Positions 16,450 through 25,718 of a DNA stretch of 64,000 bases are shown one piece after another. The position numbers and the translations under genes are program-made. This DNA is from Planctomycetota bacterium (GTDB taxonomy: Bacteria > Planctomycetota > Brocadiia > Brocadiales > Brocadiaceae): contig VGXV01000011.1 of assembly GCA_016873165.1 (NCBI GenBank), positions 1 to 64,000 of the forward strand. Reading direction: 5' to 3'. The notes beneath the pieces are model-generated. The model saw only the letters and a program-made list of their open reading frames with translations, was not told the DNA's origin and did no database searches. Each line of letters begins with the position of its first letter. The stretch's first letter is position 1.

Positions 16450-16844
16450 TGACGGTCTTTCTTGTTGTGTTTTCAGATAATGTGCGACGTTAATATGAAA
16501 ATGCGAATTATGTTTATTTGAAATGGTTTTAGAATGGTTACACAATGTTTTTAAATTCTGATATGAGAAACTGCCTGCCTAAAAATATCATTTCGATGAC
16601 TTCGGGTATTGATTGACCCGCTATCTTTCTGTAAAGTTTCTAAAACTGTTTTTTATAATCCAACCAGTCATTGTATCTGCAAGTAGGTAGCACATGAAGA
16701 CAGGTAGTACACAAATAATGATGATGTAATTTAAGTAAGACATTAGTAGTGATGTATCTGGAATAACTGAATCCAACCGAGCATTTTATTTAAAAGTTTC
16801 AAACGTTTTCTGCTGTTTGATATGTCTATGGGGAGTAAAAAATA
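16450..16844. other. AT-rich spacer with no recognised gene
   Basis: Nearly 400 bases between the omega-like gene and the ABC operon. Only a short CGGGT/ACCCG hairpin near 16603-16620 stands out. A promoter for the downstream operon is expected here but no convincing consensus was seen. Confidence 0.5.
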
Positions 16845-17789
16845 ATGATTAAGGTTGAACATTTGGCAAAGCGGTATGCAGATGTTTATGCAGTGAATGA
16901 CATTTCCTTTGAAGTCAATGAGGGAGAAATATTAGGGCTTTTAGGTCCTAATGGTGCAGGCAAAACAACGACCATGCGTATCTTGACCTGTTACATGCCT
17001 GCGACTTCTGGTACTGCGATAGTGGAAGGTTACGATGTTTTTCGCGACTCAATAAATGTGCGCAGATTAATTGGATATTTGCCGGAGAATGTGCCGCTCT
17101 ACCCTGAAATGAGGGTGAACGAATATCTTCTGTTTCGTGCAAAACTCAAAAAGGTTCCTTATCGCGACCGTAAAATGAAAATTGAAGAATGCATAGAGAA
17201 GTGCAGAATTCAGGACGTAAAAAAACAAATCATTGGCACACTTTCAAAGGGTTATCGGCAAAGGGTAGGGTTGGCCGATACCCTTGTTCATGATCCTAAA
17301 ATCCTTATCCTTGATGAACCTACCATCGGGCTTGATCCCAATCAGATCAGGCAGGTGAGGCAGCTTATTAAAGAATTGGGAGAAAAACATACCATTTTGC
17401 TGTCAACCCACATCCTTCCGGAAGTCGAGATGATCTGCGGCCGGGTGATTATCATAAATAAGGGAAAGATTGTTGCTATGGATACACCGTCAAATTTGGC
17501 AGATCAGCTTAAAGGCGGAAACAACATTGCACTTGAGGTGCGCGGAAACGGTGGAAAGGTTAAGGAGGCTTTATCCGGTATAAAAGGCATCAAGAGGATT
17601 ACCTGGCATGATAATGGTGAAATTAGTAAATATTCAATTGAAACGGAAAGAGATTCCGATGTTCGGGAAGAAATATTTTCAAATATAGTCAAAAATAATG
17701 GAATTATCAGAGAAATGAAACAAGATGCGATAACACTTGAAGAAATATTTCATCAAATTACGACGAAAGAAAAGGAGGTGGTGGCATAA
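16845..17789 (+). CDS. ABC transporter ATP-binding protein, GldA-like
   Basis: ATPase subunit (314 aa) of a Gld-type exporter. All motifs are present: Walker A GPNGAGKT, signature LSKGYRQRVG, Walker B ILILDEPTIGLDP and switch LLSTHILPE. The family (ABC-2, with GldA and CcmA-type proteins) powers a membrane permease; in Bacteroidetes the relatives are needed for gliding, but elsewhere the substrate is unknown. The permease gene begins immediately after the stop, and an auxiliary GldG-like protein and a DUF4340 protein follow, a recurrent four-gene arrangement. Confidence 0.85.
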   Translation: MIKVEHLAKRYADVYAVNDISFEVNEGEILGLLGPNGAGKTTTMRILTCYMPATSGTAIVEGYDVFRDSINVRRLIGYLPENVPLYPEMRVNEYLLFRAKLKKVPYRDRKMKIEECIEKCRIQDVKKQIIGTLSKGYRQRVGLADTLVHDPKILILDEPTIGLDPNQIRQVRQLIKELGEKHTILLSTHILPEVEMICGRVIIINKGKIVAMDTPSNLADQLKGGNNIALEVRGNGGKVKEALSGIKGIKRITWHDNGEISKYSIETERDSDVREEIFSNIVKNNGIIREMKQDAITLEEIFHQITTKEKEVVA

Positions 17790-18500
17790 ATGACAAGTAC
17801 AGGTACTATATTTCAGAGAGAAATTAATGCCTATTTTCTTTCTCCGATTGCTTACGTTATTATTGCAGTATTTATGGTGTTTTCAGGTTATTTTTTCTCG
17901 ATTATGTTAGGAATAACCCAGGAAACAACGCTGAGGTACAGCCTTGCCTATACGCAATTTATCCTTTCCATCCTCACTCCTGTCATTACTATGAGGTTGC
18001 TTGCGGAAGAAAATAAAACAGGAACAGTGGAGCCTCTCATGACAGCGCCGGTTACCGATTTTGATGTGGTTTTTGGAAAATTCCTGGCCGCATGGGCGTT
18101 ATATAACATTATGATAGCTCCAACGGCATTTTATATTATTTTCCTGGTGTGGGTAGGCTCTCCTGACTATGGCGCAATAGTTTCCAGTTACATTGGATTA
18201 ATCCTTATGGGTGGATTATTTATATCTATCGGTATGCTGGTTTCTGCCGTGACAAAAAATCAGATTGTTGCGGCGGTTATTGGTATTGTAGCGCTGCTTA
18301 TATTGCTTGTAATCGGATTAGCAAGTACGGGGAATGAAGGGTGGCTTTATAGCACATTGCAGTATATCGGCACATATGATCACTGGGAGGCATTTACCAA
18401 AGGAGTTTTAGATACAAAAGACATAGTTTATTACTTTAGTTTTTCGGCGTTACTTTTATTTATTGTTGTACGCATTGTTGAGAGCAGGAGATGGAGATGA
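17790..18500 (+). CDS. ABC-2 type permease, GldF-like
   Basis: A 236-residue inner-membrane protein with about six hydrophobic segments (AYVIIAVFMVFSGYFFSIML, FILSILTPVITMRLLAEENK, AAVIGIVALLILLVIGLAST). The MRLLAEENKTGTVEPLMTAP stretch is the conserved cytoplasmic loop of ABC-2 permeases of this class. It starts directly after the ATPase stop and overlaps the next gene by 10 nt, so the three genes are one operon. Confidence 0.82.
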   Translation: MTSTGTIFQREINAYFLSPIAYVIIAVFMVFSGYFFSIMLGITQETTLRYSLAYTQFILSILTPVITMRLLAEENKTGTVEPLMTAPVTDFDVVFGKFLAAWALYNIMIAPTAFYIIFLVWVGSPDYGAIVSSYIGLILMGGLFISIGMLVSAVTKNQIVAAVIGIVALLILLVIGLASTGNEGWLYSTLQYIGTYDHWEAFTKGVLDTKDIVYYFSFSALLLFIVVRIVESRRWR

Positions 18501-20197
18501 ACACTGTGGGTAATAAAAAGAGAGATTGGTTTGATTTATACAGTGGTTATATTATTCTAGCCGGAATTATTGCCGTTATTTCCGGTTTCGGGGTTTCCAG
18601 GATCTTAAATGATTGGAATATTTCTTCGTTAATACCAATAGGTGTTGGCGGGGCGGTTATTATAGGATTCAGCGTATCAAAGGCGGTTAGAAACAAGTGG
18701 TTTTCTACCGAAGCATCCAAAAGGAAAGCTCTTGTCGGGACAAACGTGGCGGTAATGTCGATTTTTGCCGCGAGTATTTTTGCAATCGTTGGATTCCTCA
18801 ACAACAGGCACTATATACGATTTGATCTTACCCTTACCGGAAAGTACACTCTTTCACCAAAAACAAAAAACATATTAAAGAACCTTGATAAACCCATTGT
18901 GGTTACTACTCTCTTTAATCAGGGCGAGATGTTTTATGAGCAAATTGTAGACATTTTAAAGGAATATGCTCACCACAGCGATCAAATAAAAATTGAAAAT
19001 ATTGACCCGTTAAGAAATCGTAGCCGGGTGGAAGAATTGGCAATGCGTCTTAAAATTAGTGACCTTCAGTTAAATTCTGTTGTGTTTGAATGTGGCGAGC
19101 AGAGTAAACATGTATTGCAAAGTGAAGTAATAGAACGTCAGTATCCCTTTAAATTTAAGGGGGAAGAATCTTTTACGGAAGCAATTCTCAATGTTACACA
19201 GGAAAAACAGACAACTATTTATTTTGTTCAGGGACATGGCGAACGCCAGTTTGATGATTATGACCGGCAAGGTATTTCCGGGCTTGCGAATTCCCTGAAG
19301 CGTGATAACAGTTGTGTGGCGCCTTTAAATATTCTGGATAAAAAGCAGATTCCCGATGACTGCGATGTGTTAGTTGTTGCGGGCCCTTCCAAATCCTATT
19401 TGACCGAAGAGTTGAACATTATAAGAAACTATCTGGAAAACAGGGGGAAATTGTTGCTTATGATGGAGCCTGCGGTATCGCCAAATATTCCCACCGGCTT
19501 CAAAACCCTTTTGGCAGAGTACGGCATTGTGGTTCGGGATGACATTGTAATTTATAATACCGTCAAAATGCCTCTTTTTGGTCTTCAAACGGTGGCTGAA
19601 ATTTATGTGGGGAATGAAGAATACGGAGAACACAAAATTACCGATGATTTAAAAAATTACAATACAATTCTTTACGGGGCATGCTCTGTTGATGCTGCGC
19701 CTCCAAATGACCAAATGCCTTATGAAGCAAAGATATTGATGAATGCCCCTGATAGTGCCTGGGGAGAAACTGATGTTGCTGATCTGCGGTATAAAAAACC
19801 GGAGAAAAATATGGAGATGGATGTATTAAGTCCTATCTCTTTGGCAGTTGTTGCCGAGGTAAAAGAATTGCCAAAAACTATTACACAGGCACATCCGGCA
19901 ATGGCGAATGATCCGAATGCAAAACCCAAAGGTGCGCGGCTGGTTGTATATGGAGATGTGGACTTTGCCACAAACGAATTTGCTGATAATCCTGGGAATA
20001 AGGATTTGATTCGTAATTCCATTAGTTGGCTGGCAAAAAAAGAAACACAGCTCGGTATTTCTGCAAAAGAATCTGATTTCCGGAAGGCCGTGATCCACCC
20101 AACCCAAATGAAGGTTATTTTTTGGGTATCAATTGCCGGTATTCCTGTGATTCCTATCATTATCGGTGGCATTGTGTGGTGGAAACGACGCCGTTAA
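18491..20197 (+). CDS. GldG-like ABC transporter auxiliary protein
   Basis: A 568-residue membrane-anchored protein. Two N-terminal membrane segments (YSGYIILAGIIAVISGFGVS and VAVMSIFAASIFAIVGFLNN) are followed by a large extracytoplasmic ABC_transp_aux domain (YTLSPKTKNILKNLDKPIVV, then IYFVQGHGERQFDDYDRQGI and LLMMEPAVSPNIPTGFKTLL). A last membrane helix (VSIAGIPVIPIIIGGIVWWK) ends in a short basic tail. The arrangement equals GldG of Flavobacterium. It likely forms the periplasmic part of the exporter with the two preceding proteins. Confidence 0.8.
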   Translation: MEMNTVGNKKRDWFDLYSGYIILAGIIAVISGFGVSRILNDWNISSLIPIGVGGAVIIGFSVSKAVRNKWFSTEASKRKALVGTNVAVMSIFAASIFAIVGFLNNRHYIRFDLTLTGKYTLSPKTKNILKNLDKPIVVTTLFNQGEMFYEQIVDILKEYAHHSDQIKIENIDPLRNRSRVEELAMRLKISDLQLNSVVFECGEQSKHVLQSEVIERQYPFKFKGEESFTEAILNVTQEKQTTIYFVQGHGERQFDDYDRQGISGLANSLKRDNSCVAPLNILDKKQIPDDCDVLVVAGPSKSYLTEELNIIRNYLENRGKLLLMMEPAVSPNIPTGFKTLLAEYGIVVRDDIVIYNTVKMPLFGLQTVAEIYVGNEEYGEHKITDDLKNYNTILYGACSVDAAPPNDQMPYEAKILMNAPDSAWGETDVADLRYKKPEKNMEMDVLSPISLAVVAEVKELPKTITQAHPAMANDPNAKPKGARLVVYGDVDFATNEFADNPGNKDLIRNSISWLAKKETQLGISAKESDFRKAVIHPTQMKVIFWVSIAGIPVIPIIIGGIVWWKRRR

Positions 20198-20303
20198 TCA
20201 TCTTCGTCAATTGGTAATAAATATTTTCTGATAAATACACATTATTCGGGTTCTGATCGCTTTCAATAAGGGTTCATTCTTTGTGGGAGGAAATAGTTAA
20301 GCA

Positions 20304-22754
20304 ATGAAGTTAAAAACGACCATAATTCTCTTGATAGTAGCAATTATAGGCATAACGTATGTATTTGTTTATGAGAAAAAGCAATTGCCCCATGAGGAAT
20401 GGGAGCAGTTACAAAAGAAAGTCCTGCCATATTTCAAATCAGCTTTAGTGAATAAACTGGAATTAAAGAATGAATTCGGCAAAATAGTTATGGAAAAGGC
20501 GGATAATGATTATTGGTTCATTGTAGAGCCTTTCAGACTTCGCGCAAACAATTCTGAAGTATCGAGCATTCTTTCTGATGTTGAGTTTATGACGAAGGTG
20601 GGTTCTTTTGAAAAGGAAGGGGATAAGCCTTTTGATCTGAAAGATTACGGCCTGGAAGGACAAGAAAATTATATTACGATGTATACCAGTGTCAAAACCA
20701 GTCCTGATAAGATACAGGTAACAGGGCCTAAGAACAAATATACCGTGTTTATTGGGAAAAAACTTGCAGCGGGCGATAATGTGTATATTAAGCTCGATAC
20801 AAGCGATGAAGTTGTTGTCGTGGCCGGTTCCTTCTTTGAAAAGATTAATAAAAGTCTTCTTGATTTAAGAAGCAAATGGGTTTTTACGTTTGATAAAGAA
20901 GCGGTTTCTCAGTTGCAAATAAAAACGAATGATTCCGATATTATTTGTGAAAAAAAGGGGGAGTTTTGGAGAATTACGGAGCCGCTTCAGGATCTTGCAG
21001 ATTCACAAAAGATAAAGGATATCGTTGCAAAACTCAAAAATCTTGAAATTGCCCGTGAAGATTTTCTTCCCGAAGGAGAAGTCAATTTATCAAAGTTCGG
21101 CCTTGATAATCCGGCATACACTGTTACTGTTACCGAACGGGGGCATGTTCAATCTGTTATTTTTGGATATTCATTAGATGATAAGGTTTATGCCAAACGG
21201 GTAGATGAGCAAACTCTTTTTTTGCTGAAGGATATTATTCTTGCTGAGATTAAAAAGAAGCCGAATGATTTAAGGGATAGAGCGGTAGTGAGATTTGATT
21301 CTCACGGTTCGTATGGCATCAATAAATTGGAATTTAAAACATCGTCGGGTCTCATATCCATTGAAAAATCACTGGATCTTGACTGGGTCATCAGGAAACC
21401 GATTGATATTTATGCGGACCAGGATACTACGAAGAATTTTATTGAAAAAATTAAAACTCTCGAAATAGCGGACTTTGTTTCAGACAAACCTGATGATTTA
21501 TCAATATATGGTTTAAAAGAACCTGTGTTTGAAGTTTCAGTGACAAAAGAAGAAAATAAAGAATTGGCAAAATTTTATGTGGGGAACAAACTACCCGATG
21601 GTAATAAATGCTATGTGAAAAGAGTCGGAGAAGATCCTGTATATACCGTTCTGACGGCTGAATTTTACGATAGGTTGGAAAATTCTTTGATTGCCTTTAG
21701 AGACAGGCTGGTGTGCGATTTTGACAAAAATCTGGTAAAGAAGATTGTAATTGAAAAAGCAGACAGAACTTTTTTATGCGAAAAAACAAATAAAACAGAT
21801 GAGGAAGGCAATGCCATATGGGAATTAAGCAAGCCTATTCAGACGCATGCTGACACAAACAAGCTGAATCAGATCGTTTGGAGTCTCTCTTTCTTAAAAG
21901 CGGAAAATCATGTTGCGGAAAATCCAAATGACCTGAAGATATTTGGGTTGGATAATCCAAGGATGAAAATACAGGTAACGTACGAAAAAACTATTAATCA
22001 AAATGCCGGTAATGCGAACCGTTCTGCGCAAGAAATGCAGAATATTGCAGCGGATTCAAAGGAAAATATTAACAAAATTATTGAAACAAAAACATTGTTA
22101 ATAGGGGGCACGGCAGGCGAAGGAGAGATGGTCAATTCGTATGCCATGTTTGATGGCAGTGATTTGGTGTTCGAGCTGTCCTGGCCAAAAATAAGGGATT
22201 TTAGCGCAGAGTTGGCGCCAACAAAGGTTTTGGATTTTGAGAGGATGAATGTGAGAAAACTTACTCTTGCGTATCCTGACAGAAATATACAAATAGAAAA
22301 GACGAACAATTTCTGGGAAATAAAAAATTACGATCAAAAGGATTTTCAAGGCCGGGAAGTTGATTACTATATTCATAGTCTTGAGAAACTGGTTGGTGAA
22401 TATATAGAACAGTACAAAACGACTAATCTGACCCAATTTTCATTAGACGTGCCTCTGCTTACCATTACCATTGAATTTGATGATGGTAAAGAAGATGCTC
22501 TCTGCATTGGGAAAAAGAAAGATGAAAACAGTTATTATGCCAAAAGTAAAAATTCAGAATTTATCTATGTTATTGATAAAACTGCTATAGAGAAACTTAT
22601 GGTAAAGGAAGATGGTTTTACTATCCAGGCTGCTGAAAAAAAATTCAAGGAAGCAATGGACGTGTTAAACACAGCAAAAGAACATATTCCTGCGGAAGGC
22701 GGGAGCATGCATGGCAAGCCATCCGGCCGCAGTCCTCATGGAGGTTTTCATTAA
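20304..22754 (+). CDS. DUF4340-domain protein, tandem repeats, membrane-anchored
   Basis: An 816-residue protein with one N-terminal membrane anchor (TIILLIVAIIGITYVFVYEK) and an extracytoplasmic part built of repeated DUF4340 units. The unit is seen at least four times as W-x-I-x-x-P followed by a KFGLDNP-type motif: DYWFIVEPFRL/DYGLEGQ, EFWRITEPLQD/KFGLDNPAY, DWVIRKPIDIY/IYGLKEPVF and IWELSKPIQTH/IFGLDNPRM. DUF4340 proteins commonly follow GldG-like genes; their function is unknown. A short His/Gly-rich tail ends the protein. It is likely part of the same envelope system as the ABC exporter. Confidence 0.75.
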   Translation: MKLKTTIILLIVAIIGITYVFVYEKKQLPHEEWEQLQKKVLPYFKSALVNKLELKNEFGKIVMEKADNDYWFIVEPFRLRANNSEVSSILSDVEFMTKVGSFEKEGDKPFDLKDYGLEGQENYITMYTSVKTSPDKIQVTGPKNKYTVFIGKKLAAGDNVYIKLDTSDEVVVVAGSFFEKINKSLLDLRSKWVFTFDKEAVSQLQIKTNDSDIICEKKGEFWRITEPLQDLADSQKIKDIVAKLKNLEIAREDFLPEGEVNLSKFGLDNPAYTVTVTERGHVQSVIFGYSLDDKVYAKRVDEQTLFLLKDIILAEIKKKPNDLRDRAVVRFDSHGSYGINKLEFKTSSGLISIEKSLDLDWVIRKPIDIYADQDTTKNFIEKIKTLEIADFVSDKPDDLSIYGLKEPVFEVSVTKEENKELAKFYVGNKLPDGNKCYVKRVGEDPVYTVLTAEFYDRLENSLIAFRDRLVCDFDKNLVKKIVIEKADRTFLCEKTNKTDEEGNAIWELSKPIQTHADTNKLNQIVWSLSFLKAENHVAENPNDLKIFGLDNPRMKIQVTYEKTINQNAGNANRSAQEMQNIAADSKENINKIIETKTLLIGGTAGEGEMVNSYAMFDGSDLVFELSWPKIRDFSAELAPTKVLDFERMNVRKLTLAYPDRNIQIEKTNNFWEIKNYDQKDFQGREVDYYIHSLEKLVGEYIEQYKTTNLTQFSLDVPLLTITIEFDDGKEDALCIGKKKDENSYYAKSKNSEFIYVIDKTAIEKLMVKEDGFTIQAAEKKFKEAMDVLNTAKEHIPAEGGSMHGKPSGRSPHGGFH

Positions 22755-22795
22755 CTATGATAACAAACAACTTTTATTTATAAGAAAATATCGGA

Positions 22796-24193
22796 ATGAA
22801 ACTGTATCCGTTCTTTTTTTTACTTAACATCATTATATATGCAAATGCCGTATTATTATCAAATAATACGGCATTTGCGTTAAATGAAATCTCTAACCGC
22901 AGAACACCTGTCGTCGTTGCCATAGAGAAGACAAGCCCTGCTGTTGCCAATATCAGTACGGAAAGGTTTATTAAACAACGACACGGAGATCCGTTTTTTG
23001 GGTTCAGGAGTGAATTATTTGAGCAATTTTTCAATGATTATTTTAATAAGAATCAAAGAAAGATGGTTGAACGCCCTTTAGGTTCCGGAGTAATTATTGA
23101 TGAAGAGGGTTATATTGTGACAAACGAGCATGTTGTAAGCCGTGCTTCAAAGCTTAATGTACGATTGGCAAACGGTAAAAATTACGAGGCCACGATGATT
23201 AGTTCCGATCCTGTAAGCGACCTTGCAGTGTTAAAAATTGAATCAGAAGATCCGCTTCCTTACGTTAAAATTGGAACGTCGAAAGACCTCATGATCGGTG
23301 AAACGGTGATCGCTTTGGGGAACCCCTTTGGTTTGGAAAATTCCGTAACCACGGGAGTTCTGAGTGCAAAGAACCGAACTTTTACGTTTAGCAGTGATTA
23401 CGGAGATATTGAATACGATGGGCTTCTTCAAACAGATGCATTGATAAATCCCGGGAATAGCGGGGGGCCTTTAATAAATATTGACGGAGAACTTATCGGG
23501 ATAAACACAGCAATCGTAAACCATGCCCAGGGAATAGGATTTGCCATTCCGGTAGACAAGGTTCGTGAAACACTGGTCAAACTCTTTAATTTCAGAGAAC
23601 TCAACAAAATATGGTTTGGTGCACAGGTAGAGGAGCAGGAAGATGTTTCAAAAGGCATCCTGGTATCCTCTGTTGAAAAAGAAAGTCCGGCCTATAAAGC
23701 AAAAATAAAGACCGGAGATTATATTGTGCAGATTGACTCGAAAAGAATTTTTGATGTTCTTGATTTCGAAAAATACATTCTGAAAAAAAATGCGGGGGAT
23801 AAATTAAACATTATCATTACCCGCAACGACAGGGAGATTGAATTATCGGTAAGCCTGGAAAAGGCTCCAATGCCTTCAGTAGAAAAACTTGCTTTAGAGA
23901 GATTTGGGCTTTATGTGCAGGATTTGACGCCTCAACTTGCGCAGCAATTGAATTTATGGTGGGTTAAAGGAGGTGTGTTAATTAGTGATGTCCAGAAAAA
24001 AAGTCCTGCGGATAGTGTTGGAATTAAGGCTGGCCATGTGCTTGTTTATGTGGGACAGTACAGAGTGAATAATATTGAAGAATTTGGCGCATTGCTTAAG
24101 ATAATGAAAAAAAATGAGATTTGGGATGTGGGGATTGTTTGGTCGGATATTTATGGTGAACATCAGGGATACACACGATTAAAAGCTCGTTAG
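22796..24193 (+). CDS. Periplasmic serine protease, HtrA/DegP family
   Basis: A 465-residue trypsin-like protease with a Sec signal peptide ending in AFA (about residue 28). The catalytic triad is visible: H112 in VTNEHVVS, D142 in PVSDLAVLK and S222 in NPGNSGGPL. Two PDZ domains follow (about 270-355 and 365-460). It degrades or refolds damaged envelope proteins. The last residues extend beyond PDZ2 without a clear domain. The most unusual point is that the second half of the signal peptide, codons 16-28, is encoded by a perfect 17-bp hairpin. No obvious ribosome-binding site is present before the ATG. Confidence 0.9.
   Translation: MKLYPFFFLLNIIIYANAVLLSNNTAFALNEISNRRTPVVVAIEKTSPAVANISTERFIKQRHGDPFFGFRSELFEQFFNDYFNKNQRKMVERPLGSGVIIDEEGYIVTNEHVVSRASKLNVRLANGKNYEATMISSDPVSDLAVLKIESEDPLPYVKIGTSKDLMIGETVIALGNPFGLENSVTTGVLSAKNRTFTFSSDYGDIEYDGLLQTDALINPGNSGGPLINIDGELIGINTAIVNHAQGIGFAIPVDKVRETLVKLFNFRELNKIWFGAQVEEQEDVSKGILVSSVEKESPAYKAKIKTGDYIVQIDSKRIFDVLDFEKYILKKNAGDKLNIIITRNDREIELSVSLEKAPMPSVEKLALERFGLYVQDLTPQLAQQLNLWWVKGGVLISDVQKKSPADSVGIKAGHVLVYVGQYRVNNIEEFGALLKIMKKNEIWDVGIVWSDIYGEHQGYTRLKAR
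22841..22878 (+). repeat. Perfect 17-bp inverted repeat inside the htrA signal-peptide codons
   Basis: GCAAATGCCGTATTATT (22841-22857) is followed by a 4-nt loop ATCA and its exact complement (22862-22878). It sits 45 nt after the start codon and spans the signal-peptidase site. Confidence 0.95.
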
Positions 24194-24427
24194 TGTACAG
24201 AGAGAGAAACAAAGATAGAGTATTCCGGATGATTTTGTACTCAGTTGCCGGGTTTTTTCTACCAATTTCCTGCCGATGCCATATGAATTGACTACTGCGC
24301 CCAAATGTTGCGCCCTCCGGTATGTTCACCCCACTAAGCCATTTTCTTGAACACTTTGTCCGCACAAATATTAACCATCAGAGCTATTGAAGCCAACCTC
24401 ATTACTATCATTTGTACATAATAGAAA

Positions 24428-25402
24428 ATGAATAATACGCAGAATATTTTAATAATTGATGATTCTGAAGACCTATGTTTACTGCTGGGGACTATCTTGA
24501 AAAAAGAAGGCTACAAAAATGTTTCCTTCGCAAAGTCTGCGAAGGAAGCTTATGAAATGCTTCGAATAGATCATCCTTTAAAGTCCGCCATAACGTATGA
24601 TTTGATATTAATGGATATTGTAATGCCTGAAATAGATGGCATTGAGGCATGCATACAAATAAAAGCGAAAGAACATGTAAGAGATATTCCAATTATAATT
24701 ATTACAGGCAGTGTGGAAGACAACTATATAAAGCAAGCATTTGAAGCCGGCGCTATAGATTATGTAAACAAACCTATAAATAGAATCGAGCTTTTGGCGC
24801 GGGTACGTTCCGTTCTAAAACTAAAACAAGAGGTGGACCAGAGAAAAGAAGTCATGCGGCAACTGGAGGAATCGAATCGAAAATTACAACTCCTTTCCTA
24901 TGTAGACGGTTTAACCGGCATCGCGAATCGCCGCCATTTCGATGAAATGCTTGATAAAGAATGGAGACGCTCATTGCGTGATAAAACATCGTTAACGTTA
25001 TTGCTTTTAGATGTTGATTTTTTTAAGAAATTTAATGATAGTTACGGACATCAGGCGGGCGATGAATGCCTTAAACAAGTGGCAAAAACAATACATGGCA
25101 TTGTTAATCGCCCCGGTGATTTAGCCGCAAGATACGGGGGAGAAGAATTTGCGATTATTTTAACAGAAATGAACCGTGAACATGCGGTGGTATTTGCCGA
25201 GAAGGTGCGTGAATCCATTGAATTACTTAAAATTCCGCATAAACATTCGACCGTTTCTGATCACGTTACGTGCAGTATCGGTGTTTCGGTTGTAATTCCT
25301 AATAAAAATATCTCTCCAGGAACATTAATTGAGTCTGCTGACAAAGCCCTTTATAACGCAAAACTGGAAGGTCGAAACAGAATAAAAATAGTTACCGGCT
25401 GA
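24428..25402 (+). CDS. Response regulator with GGDEF domain (diguanylate cyclase)
   Basis: A 324-residue PleD-like protein: receiver domain (1-~135) with phospho-acceptor D63 in LILMDIVMPEIDG and K in YVNKPINRIE, a short coiled coil (KLKQEVDQRKEVMRQLEESN), and a C-terminal GGDEF domain. The active-site loop is GGEEF and the product-inhibition I-site RPGD lies five residues before it, so a catalytically competent, feedback-inhibited cyclic di-GMP synthase is predicted. It is a single gene with 230-320 bp on either side. The HD-GYP proteins at 41.6 and 51.8 kb would be the opposing activities. Confidence 0.9.
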   Translation: MNNTQNILIIDDSEDLCLLLGTILKKEGYKNVSFAKSAKEAYEMLRIDHPLKSAITYDLILMDIVMPEIDGIEACIQIKAKEHVRDIPIIIITGSVEDNYIKQAFEAGAIDYVNKPINRIELLARVRSVLKLKQEVDQRKEVMRQLEESNRKLQLLSYVDGLTGIANRRHFDEMLDKEWRRSLRDKTSLTLLLLDVDFFKKFNDSYGHQAGDECLKQVAKTIHGIVNRPGDLAARYGGEEFAIILTEMNREHAVVFAEKVRESIELLKIPHKHSTVSDHVTCSIGVSVVIPNKNISPGTLIESADKALYNAKLEGRNRIKIVTG

Positions 25403-25718
25403 ATTTTTCTATTGAGATTTTGCAGAGAAAGGTTAAATATTATCCATTTCGTTAGAAAGTTTTTTACTCAAGGTTTGAAAATCCTCAGTAACTCGGTTGG
25501 ATACGGAAAACGTTTTTGACTTCGTTCTCATGCAGAATGATCCAAAGGATTTTTTCGTACACGTGGGAGAGATTTTGCCGAAGATTTATCAGGAAGGATT
25601 ATATACTTAAAATAAACTTGACTTTGCTTTATATCCGATATAAGGTAAAACACACAGGAAGGGGGCGGAGGCTTTATTTTTATGGCGGGTTAACTGAGGA
25701 TCAACAAGGGTATTTGAT
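25403..25718. other. Spacer without a recognised gene
   Basis: About 315 bases between the GGDEF gene and the DUF4143 ATPase. Overlapping frames exist but none has a family match or a good start, and no hairpin stands out. Confidence 0.4.

Noticed and set aside
24096-24365. Minus-strand ORF overlapping the htrA end
   Set aside because: It overlaps the protease gene, has no ribosome-binding site or recognised family. It may be a transposase scrap but cannot be supported.
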